Positions 1 through 11,420 of a stretch of 64,000 bases of DNA are shown here, piece after piece. Numbering within the stretch: position 1 is the stretch's first letter; every line of letters begins with the position of its first letter. The DNA comes from Symsagittifera roscoffensis (taxonomy: Eukaryota > Xenacoelomorpha > Acoela > Convolutidae): the NCBI RefSeq assembly GCF_963678635.1, contig NC_087064.1, forward strand, positions 40,947,165 through 41,011,164, given 5' to 3'. A program made the translations under genes and the position numbers. The notes beneath the pieces were generated by a model. The model worked only from the letters and a program-made list of their open reading frames with translations, was not told the origin of the DNA and searched no databases.

Positions 1-520
1 TTTTGGTTTGTTGATGACGTTTTTGACTCTATCATCCGATTTTGGTTTATTTATGTTTTGGAATTAATCATAGTCGAATACGCGCCTGATGGGATTGAAG
101 GAATTAGTTACGCGTTCATCTGGGCGATTGTCAACATTGGCCGATGCATCGGATCTGCGCTTGCCAATTTCATAATGAGTCCCTTTTGTCTTACAGACGA
201 TACAAGATACATCCGGGATTCTGATAATGACAAATTAGCGGTCTGGACTAGCTACATGATATCATTTGGATCCCAACTCATGATTCTGCTGGGTGTGTTC
301 TTAATTCCGAAACAGAAACAACAGGCACAAGAGTGGCGAACGAGTTGTGAGAAGCAAGATTCGGGCAAGTCTTGGAATGCAGTGATATTTGTGACATTAG
401 CAGTTATAGGGTTAGTCGGAGCTACTGTTGTCAACTTCATGACCATGTTCGAAAGCACCAGATGTATGATGATTGCGGGCGGAAAAGGTTGCAATTTTGT
501 ACAAGGTGTCAACCAGACAA
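1..520 (+). CDS. BT1-family (folate/biopterin-type) transporter, 3' part, cut by gap
   Basis: The frame is open from base 1 to the assembly gap (173 codons), so both ends are missing. Near the start is an acidic DDVFD motif (residues 5-9), followed by about four hydrophobic membrane segments (near residues 10-25, 45-65, 90-105 and 127-150). The linker after the third is basic and Gln-rich, and the last segment is followed by a Gly/Cys-rich stretch. This layout matches the C-terminal half of BT1-type major facilitator transporters, which carry folates or pterins across membranes. The substrate cannot be told from the sequence. The coding part is richer in G and C than its surroundings, with no stop and no intron visible. 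Family assignment is by recognition of the motif and segment pattern, not a search. Confidence 0.62.
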
Positions 521-720
521 NNNNNNNNNNNNNNNNNNNNNNNNNNNNNNNNNNNNNNNNNNNNNNNNNNNNNNNNNNNNNNNNNNNNNNNNNNNNNNNN
601 NNNNNNNNNNNNNNNNNNNNNNNNNNNNNNNNNNNNNNNNNNNNNNNNNNNNNNNNNNNNNNNNNNNNNNNNNNNNNNNNNNNNNNNNNNNNNNNNNNNN
701 NNNNNNNNNNNNNNNNNNNN
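521..720. other. Assembly gap (200 N)
   Basis: Exactly 200 undetermined bases, which is probably a placeholder of unknown true length. The transporter frame enters from the left. Retroelement sequence starts directly at its right edge. Confidence 0.99.
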
Positions 721-880
721 GTTCAAAAACAAAGAATAAGTTGTAAATTACGAGAAAAAACCTAATACCTGAATTCAAAGGAAAATTACAACAAGGCCAT
801 TCATCCCGTCTTCCAAAAAAGCTAGAAAAGGTTACAAAACTTTTATTCCACAATCCAAAACATTAAAGAAAAAAATTCCA
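721..880 (+). pseudogene. Tail after integrase, remnant (copy 1)
   Basis: The + strand keeps a Lys-rich peptide with the motif GYKTFIPQSK, matched by NYKTFIPQSK downstream of integrase in the minus-strand element (near 46660). A stop follows shortly in both. In Gypsy elements this position often holds a chromodomain-like or basic C-terminal tail of integrase. Here only a fragment remains. Confidence 0.6.
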
Positions 881-1899
881 GAAACCCTTTGATTAATTAA
901 CAACATATATAACATTTTTAGTAAAAACTTAAAGAAATTTTTTAAATTTAAATATTCATTTTCTCTCTCAAAATAACTAGTTCAGAATCAACTTATCAAA
1001 ATGATGTGACAATCATCTCGTTTGTCTTTAAAGCCACCACTATTAAAAGCCGATATATCTCCAAATTGAACTAGATCTATAACTATTACTCAGAGACCTC
1101 CAGGTCAAAAAAAGCACTACCCTCCTATTTGACACCTTAAATAAATATCGTATCACTGTTACAACCTTCTTCTATCAATGAATACAAAAAGTAACAAAAT
1201 TTTTTCAACTAATAACCCGAATTCATCCAAAAGAAAAATATTAAACAAGCCTAAAGACAAAATTCAATCTGATCACTTAGCTTAAAGACACTCTACCTCC
1301 AAAAAACCCCTATTTATCCCCCAATTAAAAACTAAAATCAGAAAGCTAATACCTAAAAACCCAGACTTCCCTTCACCAATTACTCTCCATATCCAACCCT
1401 CTAGTCAAAAGTCGATAAACATTTTGACCCCACTTGATTTAAAATTTAAAAAATTGGCAAAGCAAATTAATTTTCGATTGCTTCTTTCCAACTCAGTTAA
1501 ACAAATTAAAATAATCATTTCAACCTTACCTCTAAACTTTTCAACTTTTTTTTAAAACTGATTTTTAAACTTAAACTTGCAATCCTCATTTTCCTTATCT
1601 TCTGTAGTCAATTTTTAGTTTTCTATTCCCTCATCCAGGCGTATCTTTCTCTCTGCAAAACCCTTGATCACCTGATCAGGTACGAAACTTTATAACTCTA
1701 AATTTGTTTCAAAGTTTAGCGAGTAGAAAACACATTCTTTTCATAAGTGTTTTCGCCTTTCTAGTTCCTCTAGTTCTGACAATTTATAAAAGCATAAGAA
1801 AGGCGAAAATTGCTTTGACTAGCAACAGTTTTAATGATCAACTTTGTAGGAGAATATTATAAAGAACACAGAATTAAAGATAGAAAAATACAAAGTTGC

Positions 1900-2600
1900 T
1901 GGTCCAAACTCCAATAAGGGTTCTCATCAGGCAACCCACCGCATAACTCCCAACAACATCTACATCTTATCAACCCCATTCATCTATCGAATTTGATATA
2001 TAGAAAACTACTATGCTTTTGAAGAAAAACACGCATCAATGTCTGAAACATTGAAACTAGCCATTCGGCAAGCACCCCTCAGTGAACCCTAGAATGAACC
2101 AACCTATAAAATTTACACCTCATTACCAAAATATGCTAACCTAACATTACACTCAAAACAAAATCAAAGTTTAATTTGTGCGATAAGCACACAAATTTTT
2201 CACCCCGACGCAGAAGAAACTTAACCACATCAAGAGTAGAGTCAGTTTTCCCTCATCACCATCATCAAACCATCTAGAACGTTCAATTATTACAAAACAA
2301 AGCACCCCTCCACAGCTTTAAAACACTTCCCAACAAAATAAACCAAAACTCCATCCGACTATTTAGGTTCAACACCTACTTCTGAGCAAATTTGTGAAAA
2401 TGGCTTTAATGCCCCCACTTCATCATAACGACTCCCACATTGGATGACACACACTTTTTCTCAAGGCGAACCTAACCATGTAAATGACCCTGTAGAACTT
2501 TCTTCAGATACCTCTTTATCATTACCAGAAATATTATCACCCTATCAACACCCTCATTCACAGACCAAACACCATCAGTTTTTTCCCCATGAACTTTCCA
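1900..2600 (+). pseudogene. Pro/Ser/Thr-rich ORF between integrase and envelope, remnant (copy 1)
   Basis: Scattered in-frame blocks match the Pro-rich ORF at 45825-45139 on the minus strand. Examples are the block QAPLSEP near 2060 and a block around 2450-2510 with the pattern FSQGEPNHVNDPVELSSDTS. Stops and shifts separate the blocks. The function is unknown. The low-complexity, proline-rich make-up suggests a disordered or structural protein encoded by the element rather than an enzyme. Confidence 0.55.
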
Positions 2601-2959
2601 AGTCACTTAGACGGTAGTCATCGTGAGCTACATGGTACAAATACACTTTTAAGATTAGATTGGAACACCTTTATAGCACCCCTTCCTTTTTTTGGCATAC
2701 ATCTTGATAGCAATAGATACCTGATTTGGCACAGAACAGACTCGATATTCACAAAAAGATTTTCCAGAACATGTTATCCAAAAACTTTAACAATATTTTT
2801 TTTAAATCTTAAATCTGAAATGATAGTATAAAATAAATAACTTAGTACATAACTTCTTACCACTGTCACCACCAGACATCATAGCTCAATCTTTACCCAC
2901 TCAATTTATCACACCAGAAATTATCTATAAACACGATATATATAAAAAAAAGACCATAA

Positions 2960-5450
2960 GCTATATAACAATTATTAACCCTTTTTCAGGAAAACACCAG
3001 CTGTTCCTAATATTTTCAGGAAAACACCAGCTGTTCCTAATGGCTATCAGTTTTGAAAGCATTCGGTCCTGTTGTACTAGTCCTTCTTTTCCAGTACAAC
3101 TCAAACCCATAGATCATAAAAATCCTTCTCCCCGAACAGGACCAAAAAATCTCTTGATCAGACACGATGATTGTGAAGATGATCATCAAAAATTACTATA
3201 TAAATATGCCTTTAATCAAGTCCCACAATGCAAATCGAACCCCAAGATATAGAATCAACAGTTGTAGATGCTACACCTTACTCAAAAGCCCGAGCAAAAT
3301 CTTTAACAGGATATAAATTCACAGGAAAATTCTCTGAAAAGAAAGTACGTTCTTCACAAGTTTTGAGAGGGGGAACAAGAACAGACTCGACCATGAATCT
3401 TTTACGAAAGTACTAAAAAAAAGACTATTACATCTAGACCCCGAAGACTGTAAAAATGAACGTTTGAAAAAAGTCCTAAAGAAAAATGAAAATCATAAAT
3501 TAATAAATTTTCAATTTTTTCCAGACTCTGCACATCAAGCACAATTTGAACACCATCAAATTCAAGTGCAGCTAGACGATAAATTTCCCTATGGGTTTTC
3601 CCACCGCGCATATGGAATTTTTTTACGACTTACACGAAAAATTTTAAAACCTCATAGAGTAATCAATAAACCGTCAAACTCTAAGGCACACACAAAAAGC
3701 TCAGGCTACCAAAAAGTGTTGTTTTTGATTGGAAAATTCAACTAGAAAGGTACAATTAACACGAGAAATAAAAAAATGATTTAATATTATGCCAAGGCAT
3801 TCGCTTACCTAGTGAGAACGATCAAAGATTTTAAGCTCCCTCTACGCGAACATAGGCAACCATAGTTTGGTTCCCTAAAGACACATGTACCACTCTCCAA
3901 CTGGCTAAAATTCACGCAAGAATGATAGAGTTTCACAAAAAAAATACTTTATAGAATCCATGCCCTGTAATAAGCTCATCGCTGACCGGACAAGATCAAA
4001 TCCAAATCAATGTAAAAACATACAGTCTATAGACGTTTTACTAATTATTATATAAATAATTAACAGGTTTTGAAATCTACCCTGAACCTGAAATAGCATG
4101 TAAATTCCCCAAACAACTTTTCCGAACACAATATACAGAAAAAATTGTCCAAAAAATTGTCCAAAAAATTTACATCCCAGTCACTTTTCATAATAATAAC
4201 TGAAACATTGGAAGAAAAGATCGTCCAGAAAACAAAGAAGTACAAGGTTTCAAGAAAATCCCCTCATGAATAACACATAATTCAGCCCAATATACTACGA
4301 TATTCACGTCGATATGAAATTAGATTGCACAATAACTAGAATTTTTCAAGAAATGTACCTTTCCGAAATAGAAACACTCAATCACCTATGTGAGTTAGAA
4401 CGAACACAATTTTTACAATCTCTCGCATTAACAGTACTCAGAATAGTTTACGCAGGATATCAATTATCGGCCAACCGCTCTAACCTCATTGATTATGAGA
4501 GAAACATTCTTTGGTGTTAAGCATGCACTAAAAAACTTCGCCGTTTTACGTTTTTGAGGATAAAAGATGCTAACAACGCATACCAATACTCTATAAAAAC
4601 AAAGTACTATTCGTAGATACCCTATAACGCCGATCATGTTTTTGGGTCTGAAAATAGTCTCAATGTAGTACAGCCTAATCCAAATCATGAGAAATTTTAT
4701 CTTCTCACTCCATACCCTACTTTAATGCAACCTTTGAAGAAATTATCACCTGAAAGCATACACGCAATCGCTCGTAACTCAAACAAAAACGTACAATCAA
4801 AATGTTTTTTTTCAGACTCAGATATACAACATCGAATTAGAACAGAACACTTCCATGATTTTGTCACGGAAATGAATACAATCCAGAAACAATCAATCGA
4901 TCAAAACCTACAAAAACTTGCTGAAACAGCAGTTTTTTAAGATATTTACCGACAAGACTACAGTGGATATTTTAAAGACATTGAAAATTACATATATATA
5001 AAAGGAGAAAAAAAATCGCCCACAAGATATTTCTCCTATCAATAATTTCAATTTTTTAAACATCAAAAACGAGTTCCTAGCAATTCTAGGATGGCCCTAC
5101 TAAAGATCAGAAATTTTGACCAAATTATACGCGATGATTAATTTCATAGGATTTCTCTTTTCACTACCACAAGGAATCTGTAACACATGCGCAATACACA
5201 CACAAATCAATAGACAAGCTAGCGTAGCAGGGTTTTTCAACCTCTATAAACAAAAAACTTCTTGATGCTCAAAGTAGTGAAATCAATGAAAAATTATCTA
5301 CAAAACCAAACACATACGATACTCCACAAGACAATAGAAATACTAAACCTACAGCGCATCACATTTACACCGTTTACAAAACAACAAGCCTCAATCACTA
5401 ATCCAACAAAGCTATCGCAATTCACTTTCGACGAACGAACGACTAATACA
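2960..5450 (+). pseudogene. Envelope-like ORF, broken (copy 1)
   Basis: Open pieces at 3040-3252, 3228-3416, 3464-3745, 4314-4520 and 4725-4940 match, in order, the envelope-like region of the minus-strand element (44697-42600). The N-terminal part shares the block NPSPRTGP and the Cys/His-bearing block after it. The C-terminal part shares the block YLLTPYPTLMQPLK and the downstream Gln/Ile-rich helix-like stretch. At least five stops or shifts break it, so no product can be made. The glycoprotein family (class I, II or III fusion protein) cannot be fixed from what is left. Confidence 0.65.
2982..3041 (+). repeat. 30-bp tandem duplication at start of the envelope-like region
   Basis: Two adjacent copies of a 30-base unit containing AGGAAAACACCAGCTGTTCC. 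The unit is present once or unrecognisable in the other copies, so this is a local slippage event. It lies in the hydrophobic N-terminal part of the envelope-like region. Confidence 0.85.
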
Positions 5451-5559
5451 TAATATATCTCATATATCATTTCAACAACCCATTATCGACGAAACACATG
5501 AACAAATTGTAGAACAGCCACACACCTTTAACTTTCGTTCTCAAAACAACCATCTTTTT

Positions 5560-6720
5560 AGAACAGGATGAGCCGACAATTTGGATCCCTCAAACGTTCC
5601 CTTTCCTATCCATCCAGTCTCCAACGCTATGATTCCCTCATTTCAATTTCAGACCTCACCTGTTCTCCTATTCAGTTTTTCTTCTAACTCACCACTAATT
5701 TTAATAATTTCGATGTTGATACTCCCGATAAATTCCTGAACTCTGAACCTATTATCGCTGACTGTTCAACCACTAAAAATACCCTTAATGGACTACACCA
5801 CTGATAACGAATTTTGTGAATCTTTTATTTAACAACTTTTTACTGCACTCTACCGTAATCAATTCAACACCATAAGCTTAAATAAAACACTTAACCGATT
5901 AAATGCACAAAAATCTAACCGATTTCTATTTCCCACTATGACGACACTGTAAATAGATATATGGAAGATTCCCTATATGATGATGACTCTAACAACAATC
6001 CAAAACTAACTGAAACTTTGTTCATAAACCCAATATCTTTTTCATCTTGACATCACAAATAAAAAAATCGATCATTTCATAGATCACTCACTAACAAACA
6101 CTTAAGTTTATGAGCTCTTCTTCATTAAATGCAATCATTTTGCTTTCACATTTAACTTTCTCAGACCCACTATCACACACGTATAAACAAAACTAACCCA
6201 CACGTATACAAATTACAAACTCATACAACGACACTTCATACACAGTTCCCCATCGCGTAACCCACACCATCACTTTGTGTTTCTTAGCTCAATACTCACA
6301 TCATCATATTTTCTTAACTTCACATATTGTATTAACTCTACTGAATTGCACGGCATCGTCCGTTATTTCGACCCTGTCTGTCAGATGTAAATATATTTTT
6401 TTCCCTAACAAACACCTACCTTGCCACTAGAAGACGCCCGTTCCATCAACATTCCCCACAATTATATTCAAAAAAGCGAAGTAGCGTTATTAAAAAACAA
6501 ATTGAAATTTATCCATACGCTTTATAATCTAATAAAAATTTCAAATCAAGAATTTTCTGCTTTCACCGAAGAAGCAAACGTCTTCAAGCGCTTGAAGTTA
6601 ATTGGTCCCTGCTTCACACTAAAAAGATGTTACGCATGCTTGCTAAGCTTTCAGTAACATCCGACACCATTATAACTCACTTTCCAATTGAAATTTCCCT
6701 GACCCCGAATTTTTGTAAGT
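5560..6720 (+). pseudogene. Post-envelope ORF, broken (copy 1)
   Basis: The Pro/Ser-rich start near 5570-5830 and the C-terminal block at 6421-6657 match the ORF that follows the envelope-like gene in the other copies. The C-terminal block has the pattern PHNYIQKSEV followed by FSAFTEEA. The middle part near 5830-6000 matches the segment that is tandemly duplicated in copy 2 (16011-16436), but is single here. The product is unknown. I see no catalytic motif. Confidence 0.55.
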
Positions 6721-7559
6721 ATAATTTTCCTTATTATTAGCAACACAAAATAAATTAAAATTGTCACCATTTCTACACGCGTGTTTCTTCTTTACTTTTC
6801 AGATTTCACCCAGCAATCATCTAAAAGAATCAAATTAAAAAAAAGATAAAAATCTTTTTCAGCTTTCGATTCAAAATTCTAACTATGTACTGAAATTTTT
6901 CCTGGTGCAACAGAATTCAATTTAAAAGCAACAAACTAATAATTCTGTAGTAAAATTCAATTTTGAAGTAATAAATTGACAAAGAAAAGAAAATTAATGA
7001 GCACTAACTTTTTTATCTGTGCTTTTTTTATAAACCGCGGTTAATTGAAATTGACTTGCCCACATTTCACGCACTTTTTGCACACAAATATACAACTCGC
7101 CCTCGTAGAGTTGTTTATCAAAGGACTTTCAAATTTTTGAAATATTTGACAACAACTTTACCTTGCTTTCACGCGTTTCAAACTTTCCCTCAACCCGGTT
7201 GGAAGTAATTATAAATAAGCTTAAGCTAACCAACGCAGCTCATTGATGCCAACAAACCAACTGCAGGAAAGAAAAAGTCCCACGGTACGCAAACCAGATT
7301 AAATTCAGATTAAAACTGGATAAACTATTCTTTTGAAGCGCTCTTTCAAGTTTTCTCAAACCCATTTGTAACCCTGAAAACTCAAAAGAAAAACATAAAT
7401 ACACGATGAGCTAAGTTCCCGACCCACAGTTTTTTTACTAAGAGTAACTCTAGGATGAGCGACTTTTTTTAATAACTGAACTTTTGAAATGCTTTTGCGA
7501 CAACAACTAATAAAAAGAAAACTAAAGTAAACTGTAAAACTGATGTCACTAACAACATA
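6721..7559. other. 3' non-coding part of the element (copy 1)
   Basis: AT-rich sequence collinear with 17115-18060 in copy 2. No convincing frame is shared between the copies. It separates the post-envelope ORF from the small 3' ORF and may simply be 3' untranslated or decayed coding sequence. Confidence 0.5.
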
Positions 7560-7834
7560 TAGATATTATTATGCAATGCTAAAAGATTTCTTGGAGCAAA
7601 AAACGAGCAACAAAGGGAAATGAAAACTTGATGACATTCCGAATCTGGAATGGCGAATCTATTAGTTTGTTACCGAAGTCACAACCCTCACAGGATTTAG
7701 AGCTTGCACTCAACATCGCAGGAAAGTTACCTATTGAAGAAGAACAATGGCCACTCGATGTTGACCTCACATACGAATCCTCCTCACTTGGCACTTCACA
7801 CAGAGAAATCAAACCCCTTCTCGCTATTCGATGA
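7560..7834 (+). pseudogene. Small 3'-proximal ORF of the element (copy 1)
   Basis: The frame 7628-7834 reads with a conserved end (IEEEQWPLDVDLTYES, then SHRE-KPLLAI) that is almost unchanged in copy 2 at 18230-18336. A weaker, broken equivalent exists near 39150 on the minus strand. Conservation between degraded copies is stronger here than in the flanking sequence. This may reflect a short accessory protein, or an untranslated element that is kept for another reason. Confidence 0.4.
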
Positions 7835-8139
7835 TTAGTTGAGAATGCATCTTGACGAGAATGTCTAACTTAACGATATCAACTAATCATTGCATAAATC
7901 TGAAACCCTAACAAATCACTCAACACGATCTAAATACACGAAACCCAGTTCTGAAAAACGAACGAGTATACCACTTCTCTCTATGAAGAAAACTACTCCA
8001 TAACACGAGCAACTGTTTCTTTCTCCTCTTTCACGCAGCCACTGCTCAAACGGATCTTCTCTAAGATTCAAAGAATCTGGCGATCCTTCCCTCACTACAA
8101 TAAACATTGAGACTTCAAACTCTCTAAACCCCGGATAGG

Positions 8140-8530
8140 TGGAAACAGTTTAAAATCAGTATTTATATCCAAATATAATACTGATAAAACTAACTATGTA
8201 TAGTATGTCTAATTAACCAATAAAGATGCATAAGTAACACCTACTATAAAGTTAAGAGCTGAAATTATTCATAGTTTCAGCAACAGAGCAGATTTAGTTC
8301 AGTTTAGCAAACAGTTGTTCATCTTCAGAACAGTTCCTAGTAATTTTTCTCGCAATTACCAGTTTACCCTAGATCTATCGAGACTGGGAGTTATAAGAGT
8401 AAGAATCAAATTGGTATTAAATTAATAAGTTGCACGAATCTATCCTGGATAAAATAAGACAGCGTGACGAACAGACAGTGTACCTTATCTGAAATTACTC
8501 TATGAGTTAGCCACCCCGGACATATCTTCA
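8140..8530 (+). repeat. 3' LTR of copy 1
   Basis: It starts TGGAAACAG just after a purine-rich stretch (GGATAGG, polypurine-tract-like) and ends ...TCA. It is homologous along its length to 18642-19032 and 10278-10617, and to the LTRs of the minus-strand element. It contains the conserved stem-loop at 8258-8281. Confidence 0.85.
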
Positions 8531-8978
8531 GCAAGAAAAAATTAAAGGCCAAAAAATAAAACGAAGTTTTTGTTTTTCAAATTTGAGTTTTTTTTTAAAA
8601 AAACATCCCCCACACGCCATATGAAGTAAAAATTGATGAATTTTGCTCTTAGTAACACGTCAATTATGGCAATTAAGCTTACTTCAACAATTTTGAAACG
8701 ATTTCTAATGGGGATTAAATCTCCGCTTACGCGTTAATAGCGCGAAATCTAATGCGCATTAATTGTCCCAAATTGGCCAAAATGGCGTTTTTATACCCCT
8801 TTGCAGAAATAGGTCACAGGTGAAATATATTTTCAAATTTAAGCTTAAGACAATAAAATCGCTTGAATGATATAAAAAATTTCTGTCAAAAAAGGCTAGT
8901 TAAAAAGTCGAAATGTGTTCGAAGAAAAAAACAAAACTGATTACAAATGTTCCGTTACTTTTGTTACGAAAGTCGGAA
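8531..8978. repeat. Dispersed repeat flanking the LTR (copy A)
   Basis: About 450 bases matching 19033-19446 and the right-hand part (37628-38042) of the TIR-bounded element at 37168-38042. The shared core contains CCCACACGCCATAT, and the right end runs into an AAAGTCGGAA terminus. No ORF. Confidence 0.75.
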
Positions 8979-9175
8979 TATTAATCCAACTAGAAAGGAA
9001 CGACTAGCATTCAACAGCCAACACCGCTTTCTAACGGCACAAGTCCTTGGTAGGTGCTAGAAGTACCCACACCCACGCTCAAATACACTCAACCATGAAA
9101 AGTTGTTTTTTGAAAAATCCCGGATTGAAACCCCTGATTCAAGAAAAAAAAATAGAGAAAAGACATTTAAAAAGC

Positions 9176-9762
9176 ACGGACAGCCAATCCCTCTGCAGCG
9201 CCCGTCAGAACGAATCAGCTGACACCAGCACCATCAGGCAACTCTTCAGCACCAACAGAGGGAGAACCACAATACAATGGGTTCCGGGCCATGTAGACAT
9301 CCTCGGCAATGATCGGCGACCAGTACGGAAAAGAAGCGGCAGACGACAGAGATGAAACACCCGAGCCCGCACCAGCCTGAACGCAGCGCGCTCAATGATC
9401 AAGCGCGCCATCAAAGACCCGCCACCAAAACACCACCGCATCTCTTGCACCTAAGTAAACTACTCGGAAAAGAGAGAAAGTACAATAGTGAAGACAAGAA
9501 AAGACGCAGTACTGCTAGCGCAAATCAGAAGTAGTCACTCCTGTCATTTTAACGCCTACGCCAACTTGATGGACCCCACGAAAGATCCAGTGTGCATTCT
9601 CTGCCAGGAGGCTCCCCAAACAGTCGAGCACTGGCTAGAATACGGGGAACAATGGCAGCCCGTATGGAAATATTCGGAACAATAGATATCCCACTCGAAA
9701 CTCTGTGAGAGGACCCCGCCGGAGTTCTAGCGCTCGCTAGGAAAACACTCCTAGGCGTGCCG
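9176..9762 (+). pseudogene. Non-LTR retrotransposon fragment: RNase H and C-terminal zinc-binding region
   Basis: A GC-richer island whose frames read first as RNase H (TDSQSL with a catalytic-type Asp, then TTIQWVPGHVDILGN), next as a linker, and then as a C-terminal region. That last part has the pattern CILCQEAPQTVEHWLEYG, a C-x2-C...H zinc-binding motif common at the end of I/Jockey/R1-like elements. At least two frameshifts and two stops interrupt it (near 9313, 9378 and 9452). The upstream RT and endonuclease are absent, which is usual for 5'-truncated LINE-type copies. Base composition clearly differs from the AT-rich neighbours. Confidence 0.8.
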
Positions 9763-9779
9763 CGAAGCGGGGCCATAAT

Positions 9780-9803
9780 CACACACACACACACACACAC
9801 ACA
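9780..9803. repeat. (CA)12 microsatellite at the end of the non-LTR element
   Basis: Twelve CA units directly after the degraded C-terminal region of the non-LTR element. Simple-repeat tails are common for such elements, so it may mark the 3' end of the insertion. Confidence 0.9.
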
Positions 9804-9830
9804 GACACACCTCAGCAGACTCTATAGTCA

Positions 9831-10277
9831 GCCTAACTCACTGTCTTTCAATCACTCTAAGAGCAACCCACAAACAGTTTGCCAAAATCTAGCATGAACC
9901 ACTCTTCAAAAGTAATGAAACTAAAATACTCATAACTGCATTTGAAACCATAGCACACTTCAAAGCAGTATTATAATGAACAATGACTTTTCCCCGCCAG
10001 TGTAAAGTAACAAAACCGGAGAAACAAGGTGACAGTGTTGACATTTTTTGTTGCGAAAAGTTATTGAATACACCATTGGGAGGAAAACCGAATTCAAACT
10101 GAGCGGAAAAAGAACTATGCCCTTAGTGTTTTCGAGCTATCATTCTTGTAAAGAAAAGTAGATTGCAGTAGTAGGGACAGTTAGTGCAGGAGTTAAATAA
10201 GATAAACCTGGTTGTTCGAAAAAACTAAGTGGGCCTAGTTTTTTTTAATTCTTTTTGTTTTAAGTTTTTCTCCCAAT
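9831..10277. other. Unassigned AT-rich spacer
   Basis: No shared repeat, ORF or RNA signal was recognised between the non-LTR fragment and the LTR that starts at 10278. Confidence 0.4.
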
Positions 10278-10617
10278 TGGAAGCAGTTTAAAACAAGTAT
10301 TTTTTATCCTCTTATTTTCTTGATAAATATCACTTTTAAAATATTTAAAACTAACCAATCATGACCCATGCTTAAAACTTACAATATTTTGTAAGGCTGA
10401 AACTCTTTGTAGTTTCAGCCAGAGAAGAAAAAATTTAACTTAGCAAACAGTTGCTCTTTCTCAGAACCGTTCCTGATTTTAAGCCTCGCAAAGAACAATA
10501 TACGCTAGATCTATTCAGACTAGGAGATATGAGAGTAAGATAAAATCGGTATTGGACTAAGAAGTTGCACGAATCTATCCGGCCAAAAACAAGATAGCTA
10601 GACATCTGAAATTACTG
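10278..10617 (+). repeat. 5' LTR of copy 2
   Basis: Starts TGGAAGCAG and is homologous to the other LTRs, including the stem-loop at 10395-10420. About 30 bases at its right end are missing relative to the intact LTRs: the sequence passes from the GAAATTACT block directly to TCTGGTG. Confidence 0.8.
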
Positions 10618-10619
10618 TC

Positions 10620-10637
10620 TGGTGTGGCCAAATATTT
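10620..10637 (+). other. Primer-binding-site-like motif
   Basis: TGGTGTGGCC follows the LTR, as expected for pairing with the CCA end of a tRNA. The minus-strand element has TGGTGCGACC at the same place, and the 19.7-kb copy has AGGTGTGGCC. The tRNA species was not identified. Confidence 0.5.
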
Positions 10638-10820
10638 CTCAATCACTTAGAAACACATAGTCGAAATACACCACCTGAACTCCTTACACGATATATAACT
10701 GTAGAGTTACGTTCAACCAAAACAAGGTTCAATTTGTTATATTCTACTTCTCCACATTCATGATGAAGATCATTCTCATCACCCACAAATATTGAACTTA
10801 GCCTCTGGATCACATACAAA

Positions 10821-11420
10821 ATGGATTTTGAAGAGAATTTATCAGAAAATTACAAAGAAACTGTTAGAAAGACAAAGTACTCAGTCTTAAAAAATTTCAC
10901 ATTTTACACCAGCATCAAACCTAAAAACAGGAAGAAGTTTTCCATCTCCAGTCTATATAATTCAAAAAGCGTTTACAAAAAGGCTACAGCCTATTCGAAA
11001 GGGACCACATCAAATTATAGAAAAACTCACCGATGTCACATATAGACGTATCGATCACAACAAAAAACAAATCGTACAACATAGAAAAAATCTTTTACCA
11101 TATTACCCGAAAGAATACGCCCTCCGTGAATTAACGCAGTTACATTCCTTTACAGGACTACACATTTTCGACACAAAATTAATCGGAAAAACCACACTCC
11201 ATAAATGAACTACAACCACTTGATCTAACACAAAAGGAAAAGCAGAAAAATCGACAAAACCAACAGTTCAAAAACAAAGAATAAGTTGTAAATTACGAGA
11301 AAAAACCTAATACCTGAATTCAAAGGAAAATTACAACAAGGCCATTCATCCCGTCTTCCAAAAAAGCTAGAAAAGGTTACAAAACTTTTATTCCACAATC
11401 CAAAACATTAAAGAAAAAAA
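10821..11420 (+). pseudogene. End of integrase and basic tail, remnant (copy 2)
   Basis: Frames here match the region just after integrase in the minus-strand element. The shared motifs are IRKGPHQIIEKLTD (compare LRKGPNQIIDKPTE), YPKEYALRELTQLHSF, and later GYKTFIPQSK. The Gly-Pro-rich start resembles the chromodomain-like tail of Gypsy integrases. The deletion that removed gag and pol joins here, between the leader and the last part of integrase. Stops are present. Confidence 0.6.

Larger units (their letters stand above)
721..8530 (+). mobile_element. Pol-less LTR element, copy 1 (5' end lost at gap)
   Basis: This interval is collinear with 11266-19032 and with the reverse complement of the post-integrase half of the 38360-57001 element. 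It begins in the tail that follows integrase, then holds a Pro-rich ORF, an envelope-like ORF, a post-envelope ORF, a small 3' ORF and a 3' LTR. Nothing resembling gag, RT or integrase is present. Every frame has several stops and shifts. The first 542 bases (721-1262) are identical to 11266-11807, after which identity falls abruptly to a level with frequent mismatches and indels. Confidence 0.85.
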
